Shown: positions 17,921 through 26,295 of the stretch, in pieces
How positions within the stretch are numbered: position 1 is the first letter of the stretch
How the letters are laid out: each line of letters opens with the position of its first letter
Source: JBAXPW01 sp037132015
GTDB taxonomy: Bacteria > Patescibacteriota > Microgenomatia > UBA1406 > GWC2-37-13
DNA: 33,548 nt
NCBI GenBank assembly: GCA_037132015.1
Contig: JBAXPW010000008.1
Coordinates: 1 to 33,548, forward strand
Reading direction: 5' to 3'
Made by a program: the position numbers and the translations under genes
The notes under the pieces: model-generated
The model's input: only the letters and a program-made list of their open reading frames with translations
What the model was told of the DNA's origin: nothing
Databases searched by the model: none

Positions 17921-18048
17921 AAATTGCACGCCCATCTTTTCGTTAGATCTCAACGTTAAGTTGACGTTATAGGGATATCGGATTTAGACTGGGACGATTG
18001 ACGGATTAAAGTGCTATGTCAGTCGATTAAAAATATTGTAAATAAATT

Positions 18049-18849
18049 ATGGGAAAAATTCGTACACGCATCATCGGTTTAGAGGATATAGAAAAGGCTC
18101 AAAAAGATGATCAAAAAAAACGTTCTGCAGAAAAAAAAGCAGAAAAAAGTGAAGAAGTGGATGTAGAATCTGAGGTTGAAACAAAAGTAAAAGCAAAAAA
18201 ATCGAAAAGTGAAACTCAAAAAAGTGAAGAGACCTCACTTCAAAAGAAAAAAATTGTAGGAAAAAAACATAAAGCATCCTTAAAGAAAGTCGATTTAAAG
18301 AATATATATACTCTTAAAGATTCTCTTGAGATTTTAAAAAAGATAAAATGGGCAGACTTTGACGAGTCAGTTGAGCTCCATATTAATGTGGATGAAACAG
18401 GTATTAAGGGAGAAGTAGAGATGCCACATACAACAGGAAAAAGTGTCCGTGTTAAGATTGTAGACGATGTAACGTTGGAGAATATCGAAAAAGGCATCAT
18501 TGATTTTGATGTGCTTATAGCTCATCCATCTTATATGGCAAAATTGGCAAAATTTGCAAAAGTGCTTGGACCAAAAGGTTTGATGCCAAATCCAAAAGCA
18601 GGTACTGTATCACCAACTCCTGAAGCAGTTGCTGAAAAATTTACAAAAGGAACAATTCGATGGAGATCTGAACCAAAGTTTCCGTTGGTTCATTTGATGG
18701 TAGGAAAAATTTCTCATGAGCCATCAAATATAGTTGAAAATGCAGTAGCAATCATCAAATCTGTTGGAAAAGCACATACACAATCTGTATTCATTAAGAC
18801 AACAATGAGTCCCGGATTGAAGGTTGATCTTCAAACAATATTTGGATAA
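18049..18849 (+). CDS. rplA: 50S ribosomal protein L1 with Lys-rich N-terminal extension and shortened core
   Basis: The protein has 266 residues. About the first 80 are a highly charged Lys/Glu extension absent from E. coli L1 (about 234 residues). The core begins near KVDLKNIYTLKDSLEIL and includes LGPKGLMPNPKAGTVSPTPE and the terminal MSPGLKVDL, which are diagnostic. Between SVRVKIVDD and GIIDFDVLIAHP roughly 18 residues of the usual domain II are missing, so the Rossmann-like domain is reduced. L1 forms the L1 stalk and in many bacteria represses its own operon. The 128-nt spacer before it could hold such a site. A strong terminator follows; rplJ and rplL, which usually come next, are absent here. 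Confidence 0.95.
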   Translation: MGKIRTRIIGLEDIEKAQKDDQKKRSAEKKAEKSEEVDVESEVETKVKAKKSKSETQKSEETSLQKKKIVGKKHKASLKKVDLKNIYTLKDSLEILKKIKWADFDESVELHINVDETGIKGEVEMPHTTGKSVRVKIVDDVTLENIEKGIIDFDVLIAHPSYMAKLAKFAKVLGPKGLMPNPKAGTVSPTPEAVAEKFTKGTIRWRSEPKFPLVHLMVGKISHEPSNIVENAVAIIKSVGKAHTQSVFIKTTMSPGLKVDLQTIFG

Positions 18850-18869
18850 AGTCAAATTCATATTATTTT

Positions 18870-18898
18870 AACCACTCCGAAAGGAGTGGTTTTTTTTT
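18870..18898 (+). terminator. Strong Rho-independent terminator of the ribosomal-protein operon
   Basis: AACCACTCC and GGAGTGGTT form a perfect 9-bp stem with a GAAA tetraloop, followed by a run of nine T (18890-18898). Confidence 0.97.
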
Positions 18899-18931
18899 AT
18901 GTATGTAATTTCTTGACGATAATTTGTTTTA

Positions 18932-18960
18932 TTTACATTTTTTTAGAAGATCGGTATAAT
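18932..18960 (+). promoter_or_regulatory. Promoter of the HEPN-like gene, leaderless
   Basis: TTTACA (18932-18937), a 17-nt spacer and a perfect TATAAT (18955-18960) end 6 nt before the ATG at 18967. This rules out the earlier GTG at 18886, which lies inside the terminator stem. Confidence 0.7.
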
Positions 18961-18966
18961 CAAATT

Positions 18967-19500
18967 ATGACTGATTATGTAATTTCTCAACTGAATTCTA
19001 CTTGGAATTATTTATCTCAACCACAAAAAGATCTTATACAACAAGGCGAATATCTCAAAAAAGTAGTTGTTGAAGATAATAAACTACAATTTGATGATTA
19101 TTCTTTTATCATTTTTCCTTATGCAAAAGCATATGAGGGATTTCTGAAACAACTCTTTGTTGATATGAAATTTATTACTCATGATGAATATGTTTCTGAT
19201 CATCTTAGAATTGGCAAATTACTTTCGCCAAATCTAAAAGAAAAGTTGGGGGATAGGTCTCTTTTTGTCAAAATAACAAAGCGATCAAATGTGGAAATTG
19301 CTGAGCAAATGTGGGAGACGTGGAAAGTAGGAAGAAATCAGATATTCCATTATTTTCCTCATAATATTAAAGCCGTGAGTTATAGAGAAGCAGATGAATT
19401 GAGTAATCGTATCTTAAATACGATGCATAAGGCTCACCAACATCTTATGTTGCTGAAGAGACTTGAATCTCATATGAATTCAAAACTGCTCCAATTCTAA
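18967..19500 (+). CDS. RnlA/LsoA-like HEPN-fold protein, putative RNase
   Basis: The protein has 177 residues from the promoter-supported start. It is all-helical in character and soluble. Near the C-terminus WKVGRNQIFHYFPHN contains Arg123-Asn124 and His128, the Rx4H pattern with a polar residue after Arg that marks active HEPN ribonucleases. The stretch YSFIIFPYAKAYEGFLKQLF with HLRIGKLLSP resembles the HEPN/Dmd-binding domain of RnlA/LsoA toxins. Full RnlA has extra N-terminal domains that are absent here. No antitoxin gene (RnlB-like or MNT) is adjacent: the ribosomal operon ends before it and a cation ATPase follows after 39 nt. It could be a toxin, defence RNase or housekeeping RNA-processing enzyme. 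The HEPN call is inference from a motif. Confidence 0.6.
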   Translation: MTDYVISQLNSTWNYLSQPQKDLIQQGEYLKKVVVEDNKLQFDDYSFIIFPYAKAYEGFLKQLFVDMKFITHDEYVSDHLRIGKLLSPNLKEKLGDRSLFVKITKRSNVEIAEQMWETWKVGRNQIFHYFPHNIKAVSYREADELSNRILNTMHKAHQHLMLLKRLESHMNSKLLQF

Positions 19501-19521
19501 GCAGTAAATTGAAGATATTTT

Positions 19522-19530
19522 TGTTATAGT
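19522..19530 (+). promoter_or_regulatory. Extended -10 promoter of the P-type ATPase gene
   Basis: TGT plus TATAGT (19525-19530) ends 9 nt before the ATG at 19540, giving at most a 2-3 nt leader. It lies between the HEPN-like stop and the ATPase start. Confidence 0.5.
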
Positions 19531-19539
19531 AAAGTAACT

Positions 19540-22092
19540 ATGGTTGAATATACTGGTATTTCAGAGTCGCAGGTTGAAATTCTACTTAAGGAGTTTGGTC
19601 CAAATAAAATAAGTGAGAGAAAAAAGCATCAGTTACTATATGCTTTTTTAGATCAATTTAAGAGTGTATTGGTGCTTCTTCTTATTGGGGCTTCGATATT
19701 ATCCTTATATCTTCGTGAGATGGTGGATGCATTTTTGATATTATTCATTGTTTTTCTAAATGCATTATTTGGGTTGTATCAAGAATGGAAAGCTTCTGAA
19801 GCAATAGCAAGCCTAAAAGAAATTTCAATTACTAAAGTTCGTGTAATTCGTGATAGTAAAGAAATTGAGATTATTAGTACTGAACTTGTTCCCGGTGATG
19901 TTGTGTATCTTGAAGAAGGAGTTAAGGTCCCTGCAGATGGAATAATATTAGAAGGATTAAATCTTGAGATAAATGAATCAACCTTAACAGGAGAATCTCT
20001 TCCAGTATTAAAGGGAAAAGATGATGAGGTAAATATGGGGACTATTGTAACAAAAGGTCATGGATATATGAGAATCACGATAACTGGAATGCGCACTAAA
20101 TTTGGAAATATCGCTCACAATTTATCAGACGTTAAGGAATCACCAACTCCTTTAGAACGTAAGTTACTTCAATTATCTAAAGTAATAGGTTTTGTGGGGA
20201 TTGTTGTTTCTTCAATAATATTTGTACTTGCATATTATACTGGCCACACATTTATGTCCGCATTATTACTTGCAACATCTCTTGCGGTAGCTATAGTTCC
20301 TGAAGCTCTTCCAGCCGTGATGACGGTTACTTTATCACTTGGTGTAAAAGAAATGGCAAAACGAAAAGCAATCGTCCGTAAACTATCAGCAATCGAAGCA
20401 CTGGGAAATGTTACAGTGATTGCAACAGATAAGACGGGTACTTTAACTATGAATAATATGAAAGTTAAGGAAATATGGTTTAAGCATACACATCATCGAG
20501 AACATAAAGCTCTTAATATAAAAGTAAAGTCAGAGCTTCAACTCATTCAAAATGGCATTTTGTGTTCTACAGCTAGCCTCGTGTATGTTCATGATCATGG
20601 GCATAAAACGGTATTGGGAGATCCTACAGAAGGAGCCTTATTGTATCTTGCAGAGGATTTGGGGATAAATATTGAAGATGTACGAAAGGAATGGCAAAAT
20701 ATTCATGAAGTTCCGTTTGATGCAGTAACAAAGCGCATGTCTATGACAGTAAAAAATGAAAATAATATATACACATATACAAAAGGAGCGCCTGAATCGA
20801 TTCTTGATATATGTTCGAAAGTTGAAGATGGTAAGGAAGAACTTGAGATGACTCAAGAAGTGAAAAAAACTATTGAGGATATGCAAATACAATGGGCAAA
20901 AAAAGGATTTCGAGTATTGGCTTTTTCATATAAACATGGAATACATAAAGAGGAACATCTTCAAAATAATGGTATGGAGTCAGAGCATCATAGAGATATG
21001 ATATTTCTTGGTATGGTAGCGATCCATGATGCTCCACGTCCTGAGGCAGGAGAAGCGGTGAGAAGAGCTCATGAAGCAGGCATAAAGGTAGTGATGATTA
21101 CTGGTGATAATGAGCGTACCGCAGAGTCTATAGGCACACAATTGGGAATATTAGAAGAAAATCAAATTATTTTAACAGGGGCTCAAATAGAAAAATATAG
21201 CGATTATGATTTACTTAAAATTCTACCAAACGTGAGAATATTTGCACGTACCACACCTCTGCATAAAAGTCGAATTGTGAGTATGTATCAGAAGACGGGG
21301 GAGATAGTTGCGGTAACAGGTGATGGAGTGAATGATGCTATTGCTCTCAAACAAGCTGATGTAGGGATCGCTATGGGAATGTCGGGAACAGATGTTGCTC
21401 GTGAAACCGCAGATCTTGTGATATCTGATGATAATTTTGCTACGATCGTGAATGCAATTGAAGAGGGAAGACATATAGTGAGAAGAATACAAAACGTTGT
21501 TAAATATCTATTTGCTTGTATGGCTGCAGAGCCTCTTCCTTTAATAATAGCTTTTGTAACAGGGATTCCACTTATTTTGTATCCTGTGCAGGTTTTATTT
21601 GCCAACGTAATCACAGATGGATTTCCCGCTTTAGCTCTTGCTTTTTCTCCTCAAGAGGATAAGGTGATGAATAGACCTCCCGAGAAAAATTCTGTATTAG
21701 TTTCTTTTAATGATTGGAAATATATTGTAGTTAGTAGTACGATAGCAACTGTATTTATATTATCACCATACCTTATATTTGGAAATATCTCCATAAGCCA
21801 AAAACAGACAACAGCATTTGCAATGATGGTACTTTATCAATCATTTGTATTTCTCGATATGTGGCTTAATCACAGGTCATTTTTTAAGCACATTCATCAA
21901 CTTGTTTCAAAAATCTTTTTTCTTGCTTTTATAATGCCAATCATTTCTATTTATATAATTGTATCTGTGCCAGTTATCTCCTCAGCATTTAAGGTGACTG
22001 TATTAGATAGTTTTTATTTTATTAAATTAGTTTTGATGTCTTCTTTAATATATGTAGTTATGCGTATAGTTAAAAAGATATTTCATATATAA
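19540..22092 (+). CDS. P2-type (Ca2+/Mn2+-like) cation-transporting P-type ATPase
   Basis: The protein has 850 residues. In order: cation-ATPase N-terminal segment (ISESQVEILLKEFGPN), actuator domain with LTGES, TM4 VPEALPAV, the phosphorylation motif DKTGTLT (Asp297), a nucleotide-binding domain with KGAPE, the hinge TGDGVNDAIALKQADVG, and a C-terminal membrane part with NVITDGFPALAL in TM6. The PE(A/G)LP motif and the TM6 NxxTD residues fit P2A Ca2+ or Mn2+ pumps rather than K+ or heavy-metal types, and a Glu in TM5 (AAEPLPL) fits too. It likely exports divalent cations using ATP. A six-helix membrane protein gene follows after 6 nt and is probably co-transcribed. Substrate is inferred. Confidence 0.92.
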   Translation: MVEYTGISESQVEILLKEFGPNKISERKKHQLLYAFLDQFKSVLVLLLIGASILSLYLREMVDAFLILFIVFLNALFGLYQEWKASEAIASLKEISITKVRVIRDSKEIEIISTELVPGDVVYLEEGVKVPADGIILEGLNLEINESTLTGESLPVLKGKDDEVNMGTIVTKGHGYMRITITGMRTKFGNIAHNLSDVKESPTPLERKLLQLSKVIGFVGIVVSSIIFVLAYYTGHTFMSALLLATSLAVAIVPEALPAVMTVTLSLGVKEMAKRKAIVRKLSAIEALGNVTVIATDKTGTLTMNNMKVKEIWFKHTHHREHKALNIKVKSELQLIQNGILCSTASLVYVHDHGHKTVLGDPTEGALLYLAEDLGINIEDVRKEWQNIHEVPFDAVTKRMSMTVKNENNIYTYTKGAPESILDICSKVEDGKEELEMTQEVKKTIEDMQIQWAKKGFRVLAFSYKHGIHKEEHLQNNGMESEHHRDMIFLGMVAIHDAPRPEAGEAVRRAHEAGIKVVMITGDNERTAESIGTQLGILEENQIILTGAQIEKYSDYDLLKILPNVRIFARTTPLHKSRIVSMYQKTGEIVAVTGDGVNDAIALKQADVGIAMGMSGTDVARETADLVISDDNFATIVNAIEEGRHIVRRIQNVVKYLFACMAAEPLPLIIAFVTGIPLILYPVQVLFANVITDGFPALALAFSPQEDKVMNRPPEKNSVLVSFNDWKYIVVSSTIATVFILSPYLIFGNISISQKQTTAFAMMVLYQSFVFLDMWLNHRSFFKHIHQLVSKIFFLAFIMPIISIYIIVSVPVISSAFKVTVLDSFYFIKLVLMSSLIYVVMRIVKKIFHI

Positions 22093-22098
22093 TAGGGT

Positions 22099-22944
22099 AT
22101 GAAAAAAGTCATGAATTCAAAAATATTGATAGAGCAGGGGATACCTCTTATTCTTACGTTAGTCATATTTGGTATTTTATCTCTTGGAGTTTATTTGTTG
22201 ATACTCGTACTCAACCAATTTAGTGGTGAGGATGTAGTGATGCAAATTAGATCGGTTGATGTGATAGTGGGTATGACAATATATCTTAAAACGTCCGTAG
22301 ACTTCGCAATATATATCGGTAATTTAATGCGCCTATATCCTGGATGGAAGAATAGAATAGCGATTGAAATAGGCACGGCACTTGGCAATGCCTTGGGCAC
22401 CATGTCTATTATGGTGATATGGAATTTTTTTCGAGAGGTAAAAATATTACTTGCCATGATGATCGTTATTGCAGCATTGGTATTACTTCGTATGGCAGAA
22501 GAAGGATATGAGCATGTACTTGAAAATAAAAAAGGAGTCCCTGAAAAACTTGGAAAATTTGTAAAAGTTCAATTGAAATATCTCACAATTACCAATCGAA
22601 TTTTTTCACCAATTTTGAGATATATTCTTCCTCAGATGAATATGAAGACTGCAATACATAAAACATTCTGGGGTTTATTTATTGCATCTTTTTCAGTTCC
22701 CTTTATTTTGGGTCTGGATGATTTTGCAGGGTATGTATCATTATTTAATGTGGTAAATGTACTTGGATTTGCAGTTGGCGTGTTGCTCGGACATATGATT
22801 TTGAATATCTTTTTGTTTATCTCTCCAAAACGTACTGTTGCAATAGTTCAAAATTCATATATAGCCTATATTGGAAGTATGGCATTTATACTTCTTGCAA
22901 TATGGGGGCTTTATGAAGCCATAAAGATAATTTTAGGTCACTAA
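22099..22944 (+). CDS. Polytopic membrane protein linked to the P-type ATPase, unknown function
   Basis: The protein has 281 residues with about six or seven hydrophobic helices. I do not recognise the family with certainty. Conserved-looking polar positions inside helices (TSVDFAIYIGNLM; AIEIGTALGNALGTM; LDDFAGYVSLFNVVN with GFAVGVLLGHMILN) form two related D/N-G motifs, suggestive of an inverted-repeat cation transporter of LysE/UPF0016-like type, but this is only pattern resemblance. It starts 6 nt after the ATPase stop, so the two probably work together in ion homeostasis. Its 3' end overlaps the convergent transketolase gene by 4 bp. Confidence 0.6.
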   Translation: MKKVMNSKILIEQGIPLILTLVIFGILSLGVYLLILVLNQFSGEDVVMQIRSVDVIVGMTIYLKTSVDFAIYIGNLMRLYPGWKNRIAIEIGTALGNALGTMSIMVIWNFFREVKILLAMMIVIAALVLLRMAEEGYEHVLENKKGVPEKLGKFVKVQLKYLTITNRIFSPILRYILPQMNMKTAIHKTFWGLFIASFSVPFILGLDDFAGYVSLFNVVNVLGFAVGVLLGHMILNIFLFISPKRTVAIVQNSYIAYIGSMAFILLAIWGLYEAIKIILGH

Positions 22945-24836
22945 ATATTTTTAACAGCTTCTATAATTGCTTGAGAATCTATATTAAACGTTCGTAATAA
23001 TTCTGATGGCTTTCCTGATCGAGGAAGATCATTTACAGCAAGATGAGTAAATTGAATCTGTTCTCCTGTTAGAGCTTTTTGTACTGCATCACCGAGTCCA
23101 CCGTCAGGGTAGTGATCTTCGACTACGATTACTTTTTTTGTTTTTTTTGCATAATTTTTTATTGTCGCAACATCAAGAGGTTTTATTGAATACGCATCAA
23201 TCACGTTCACAAAAATTCCTTCATTTTTTAGTTCTTCGTACGCCTTGATTGCTTCATGTAAAGTAATTCCAGCACCTATTATTGTTGCTACATCTTTATC
23301 TGAAGAATGAATAACATGTGATCCGCCGATAATGAAGGAGTCTTTGTCTGAATAAAGTACGGGCGTCTTTTCACGAGTCAAACGAATATATGATATTCCA
23401 TTATATTTGACAAGTTCATGAAATAATGCCACAGTAGAAGTAGCATCAGAAGGGTAGAGAACCACACTATTTACCAAACTTCTAAATATTGCAAGGTCTT
23501 CAAGTGCCATTTGTGATGGACCATCTTCTCCAATAGATATTCCTGCGTGAGTTCCTACAATCTTTATATTTGCCAATGAATATTGGGCCATGCGCACCTG
23601 ATCAAATGCACGACTTAAAAATGCGGCAAATGATGATATAAAAGGAATATATCCTATCTTAGACAATGCAACACCAACAGATACCATATTTTGTTCTGCG
23701 ATATACATCTCAAGAAAACGGTCTGGATATGCTTTTTTGTATTTATCAGCAAATGTTGAATTTGATGTTTCTGCGTCTAAGGACAAAATATTTTTATGTG
23801 ATGAGCCAAGAGATACGAGTGCATCACCAAATGCTTCACGAGTAGCTACAAGAGTTTGTAAGGAGTAGTTTGCAGTGAGTAGTTGGTGTTGTGGGTTTTC
23901 AGAAATCTTATTTGCAATTTCAACTCCCGTTGGGGATGGGAGGGGGAGTTGGGCATGAAGATCTCCAACTTCGCCAATTTCTTTGAGAGCAGAGTCAAGC
24001 ATATCTTTTGGGACTGGTTTGCCATGCCAACCGTCGGCATTTTGAAGGAATGATACTCCATGACCTTTATTTGTTTTTGCAATAATCATGGTTGGTGAAT
24101 ATTGATTAAAATTTTTATGTAATTTTCCATTGATAATTTTTTCGAGTAACTCATATGCTTCTTGCACATCTTCTAGATTATTTCCATCTTCAATTAGAAT
24201 TACATTCCATCCAAATGATTCAACACGTTTCTTATAGGTTTGAAGATCCCATTCGAGCATTGTTGTTCCTCGTTGTCCAAAACGATTTATGTCGATAATT
24301 CCTATGAGATTATTAAGTTTGTAATGTGAGGCAAGTTGAAGAGCTTCCCATACCTGTCCCTCAGCCATTTCAGAGTCTCCTAACAATACATATACTCGAG
24401 GAGTTCTTTCAATAATCAATTCTTTATTATTCACACGTAAATTGATGCCAATTGCAAGTCCGACACCTGCAGATAATCCTTGACCTAAAGAACCTGTTGC
24501 TACATCAACATAGGGAATTCGGGCAGTAGGATGCCCCTCATATTTGGAAGTGATCTTTCGCAGAGACATCATGTCATTGCTAGTGATAAAACCTGCAGTT
24601 TCATATAAAGAGTATAGAAGGGGCGCCACATGGCCCTTAGACATGATTATTCTGTCATTTGAAATGTTTGATGGATTTTTATCATCATAAAAAAAATGAT
24701 CATCAAACCATAAAGTTATCATCAATTCAGTAGCAGACATACAAGAAGTAGGATGCCCCGACCCTGCAGTAGTTGTAGAACGAATGACATCGCTTCGAGT
24801 TTTTTTGCAAAGATCAAGTAAGTCTAATGTATCCAT
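22941..24836 (-). CDS. tkt: Transketolase (single-chain)
   Basis: The protein has 631 residues, full length for transketolase. The TPP-binding domain has SGHPTSCMSA (His28), MSKGHVAPLLY, the motif GDSEMAEG (153-160) and the matching Asn184; the pyrimidine domain has YIAEQNMVSVGVAL and GEDGPSQMALED; a C-terminal transferase-type domain follows. It moves two-carbon units between sugar phosphates in the non-oxidative pentose phosphate pathway, often the only route to pentoses in CPR bacteria. The linker between the first two domains carries a simple-repeat insertion (LLTANYSLQTL, bases 23852-23892). The gene has its own near-leaderless promoter, divergent from tyrS. Some relatives have the two halves as separate genes; here they are fused. 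Confidence 0.95.
   Translation of the reverse strand: MDTLDLLDLCKKTRSDVIRSTTTAGSGHPTSCMSATELMITLWFDDHFFYDDKNPSNISNDRIIMSKGHVAPLLYSLYETAGFITSNDMMSLRKITSKYEGHPTARIPYVDVATGSLGQGLSAGVGLAIGINLRVNNKELIIERTPRVYVLLGDSEMAEGQVWEALQLASHYKLNNLIGIIDINRFGQRGTTMLEWDLQTYKKRVESFGWNVILIEDGNNLEDVQEAYELLEKIINGKLHKNFNQYSPTMIIAKTNKGHGVSFLQNADGWHGKPVPKDMLDSALKEIGEVGDLHAQLPLPSPTGVEIANKISENPQHQLLTANYSLQTLVATREAFGDALVSLGSSHKNILSLDAETSNSTFADKYKKAYPDRFLEMYIAEQNMVSVGVALSKIGYIPFISSFAAFLSRAFDQVRMAQYSLANIKIVGTHAGISIGEDGPSQMALEDLAIFRSLVNSVVLYPSDATSTVALFHELVKYNGISYIRLTREKTPVLYSDKDSFIIGGSHVIHSSDKDVATIIGAGITLHEAIKAYEELKNEGIFVNVIDAYSIKPLDVATIKNYAKKTKKVIVVEDHYPDGGLGDAVQKALTGEQIQFTHLAVNDLPRSGKPSELLRTFNIDSQAIIEAVKNI
23852..23892 (-). 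repeat. Short in-gene repeat AAACTACTC in transketolase
   Basis: On the (-) strand two or three imperfect copies of a 13-14 nt unit built on AACTACTC(A/C)CT lie in tandem, in the interdomain linker. A similar unit is in leuS at 31573-31598. Confidence 0.5.
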
Positions 24837-24846
24837 ATATCTTCAT

Positions 24847-24875
24847 ATAATACTCTCGATTTGAGTTCAAATCAA
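24847..24875 (-). promoter_or_regulatory. Promoter of the transketolase gene
   Basis: On the (-) strand TTGATT (24870-24875), a 17-nt spacer and TATTAT (24847-24852) end 10 nt before the ATG, leaving a leader of about 3 nt. No Shine-Dalgarno sequence. Confidence 0.6.
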
Positions 24876-24912
24876 GTTTGAAAAAATATATTTATTCATT
24901 TGTTCAATTATG

Positions 24913-24952
24913 TATCCACAATATTTGATAAAATCAGCGGTCATTGTGGATA
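24913..24952. repeat. 10-bp perfect inverted repeat resembling two facing DnaA boxes
   Basis: TATCCACAAT (24913-24922) and ATTGTGGATA (24943-24952) are separated by 20 nt, so the centres are 30 bp apart, about three helical turns. Each arm contains TATCCACA, eight of nine bases of the DnaA consensus TTATCCACA. It lies between the divergent tkt and tyrS promoters. It could be a DnaA-bound site, another operator, or a hairpin. Confidence 0.5.
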
Positions 24953-25031
24953 GAGTTATAGATTGTTATGATAGGATTCATATATAACTATAGGATTGAT
25001 GATTATTCCTTGAGTTCTTACTTCTTGAATT

Positions 25032-25040
25032 TGGTATAAT
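25032..25040 (+). promoter_or_regulatory. Extended -10 promoter of tyrS, leaderless
   Basis: TGG plus a perfect TATAAT (25035-25040) ends 7 nt before the ATG at 25048. TTGAGT lies 19 nt upstream of the -10 box. Confidence 0.65.
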
Positions 25041-25047
25041 CTCAGGT

Positions 25048-26259
25048 ATGAACTCATTTTTAGACATTCTCAAAGAACGTGGTTTAGTTTTTCAATCAAC
25101 TCCTGGGATCGAAAAGGTTTTTGAAAAGGGGAGCAGTATATACTTTGGATTTGACCCAACAGGTGATGCGCTACATGTTGGTCATTTATTGGGACTAAGC
25201 ATCTTAAAGCGCGCATATGAAAATGGACAAAATATTATTGTTTTAGTTGGTGGAGGTACTGCTATGATTGGTGATCCAGGTGGCAAAGATGCAGAACGTC
25301 CCATACTTCCTAAGGAACAGATAGAAAAAAATAAGCAAAAATTAAAGTCTCAGATGGCCCATTTTTTTACGTTTGATGAAAAACGCGTCATTATGGTTGA
25401 TAATGCTGATTGGCTTGAGAATGTGTCATTGATAGACTTTTTACGGGATGCAGGAAAATTTGTGCCCATAAATTCTATGCTTGACAAAGATTCTGTTAAG
25501 TCAAGAATAGATAGAGAAGAAGGAATATCATATGCTGAATTTTCCTATCAATTATTGCAGGCGTATGATTATCTCGTACTTCATGAAAAATATGGTGTAA
25601 ATGTGCAAATTGGCGGATCTGATCAGTGGGGGAATATCGTACAAGGTGTTGAACTCATTCGTAAAAAATCAGGACATCATACATTTGCCTTATCGTATCC
25701 TCTGATTGTAAATCCAAAGACTGGAAAAAAATTTGGAAAAACAGAAGGTGGTGCAGGTATTTGGCTTGATTCAGAGAAAACTCATCCATTTCAACTGTAT
25801 CAATTTTTTGTAAATCAAGATGATGAGCTTGCCGTTACCCTGATGAAATATTTCTCGTTTAAGTCGATGAACGAAATTGAAGCGATTATCAAAGAATGGG
25901 AACCGCAAAAAGAAACACGAACATTGCAGAAAGTACTCGCATTTGAATTAGTATCTATTATCCATAATATGGAGATAGCTAAGATGTGTCAAGAGATGGC
26001 ACACGTTTTATTTGATCAAGGAGCAAAAGACATTACAGAACTTCAGCTCGAATTTGTAAAAAAGTCATTGCCATATAAAAAACTTGGGGCAGAAGAACAA
26101 TTTCAGTTTGAAAGTATCTTAGTTGAACTCAAACTTGTCGCTTCAAAAGGAGAAGCGAAGAGACTTATTCAACAGAATGGTGCACGAAATCGGGAATTAT
26201 TCGGTAAATATTTTTTGATCCAAAAAGGGAAGAGAGAATATGCTGTCGTGGAAAAATAA
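25048..26259 (+). CDS. tyrS: Tyrosyl-tRNA synthetase
   Basis: The protein has 403 residues, the normal length. Class I signatures are present: HVGH at 43-46 (HIGH motif) and KFGKT at 228-232 (KMSKS motif). The Tyr-specific segments GFDPTGDALHVGHLLG and GGSDQWGNI are clear, and a C-terminal S4-like RNA-binding domain (about 340-403) follows. It charges tRNA-Tyr in the cytoplasm. trpS starts 36 nt downstream on the same strand, so the two close relatives are probably co-transcribed. Confidence 0.97.
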   Translation: MNSFLDILKERGLVFQSTPGIEKVFEKGSSIYFGFDPTGDALHVGHLLGLSILKRAYENGQNIIVLVGGGTAMIGDPGGKDAERPILPKEQIEKNKQKLKSQMAHFFTFDEKRVIMVDNADWLENVSLIDFLRDAGKFVPINSMLDKDSVKSRIDREEGISYAEFSYQLLQAYDYLVLHEKYGVNVQIGGSDQWGNIVQGVELIRKKSGHHTFALSYPLIVNPKTGKKFGKTEGGAGIWLDSEKTHPFQLYQFFVNQDDELAVTLMKYFSFKSMNEIEAIIKEWEPQKETRTLQKVLAFELVSIIHNMEIAKMCQEMAHVLFDQGAKDITELQLEFVKKSLPYKKLGAEEQFQFESILVELKLVASKGEAKRLIQQNGARNRELFGKYFLIQKGKREYAVVEK

Positions 26260-26295
26260 ATTTGCAACCACTATTATTTTTATATAAAAACTGAT

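Noticed and set aside
18886..18966. Upstream extension of the HEPN-like protein from a GTG
   Set aside because: The GTG lies inside the terminator stem, and a TTTACA-17-TATAAT promoter lies downstream of it, 6 nt before the ATG at 18967.
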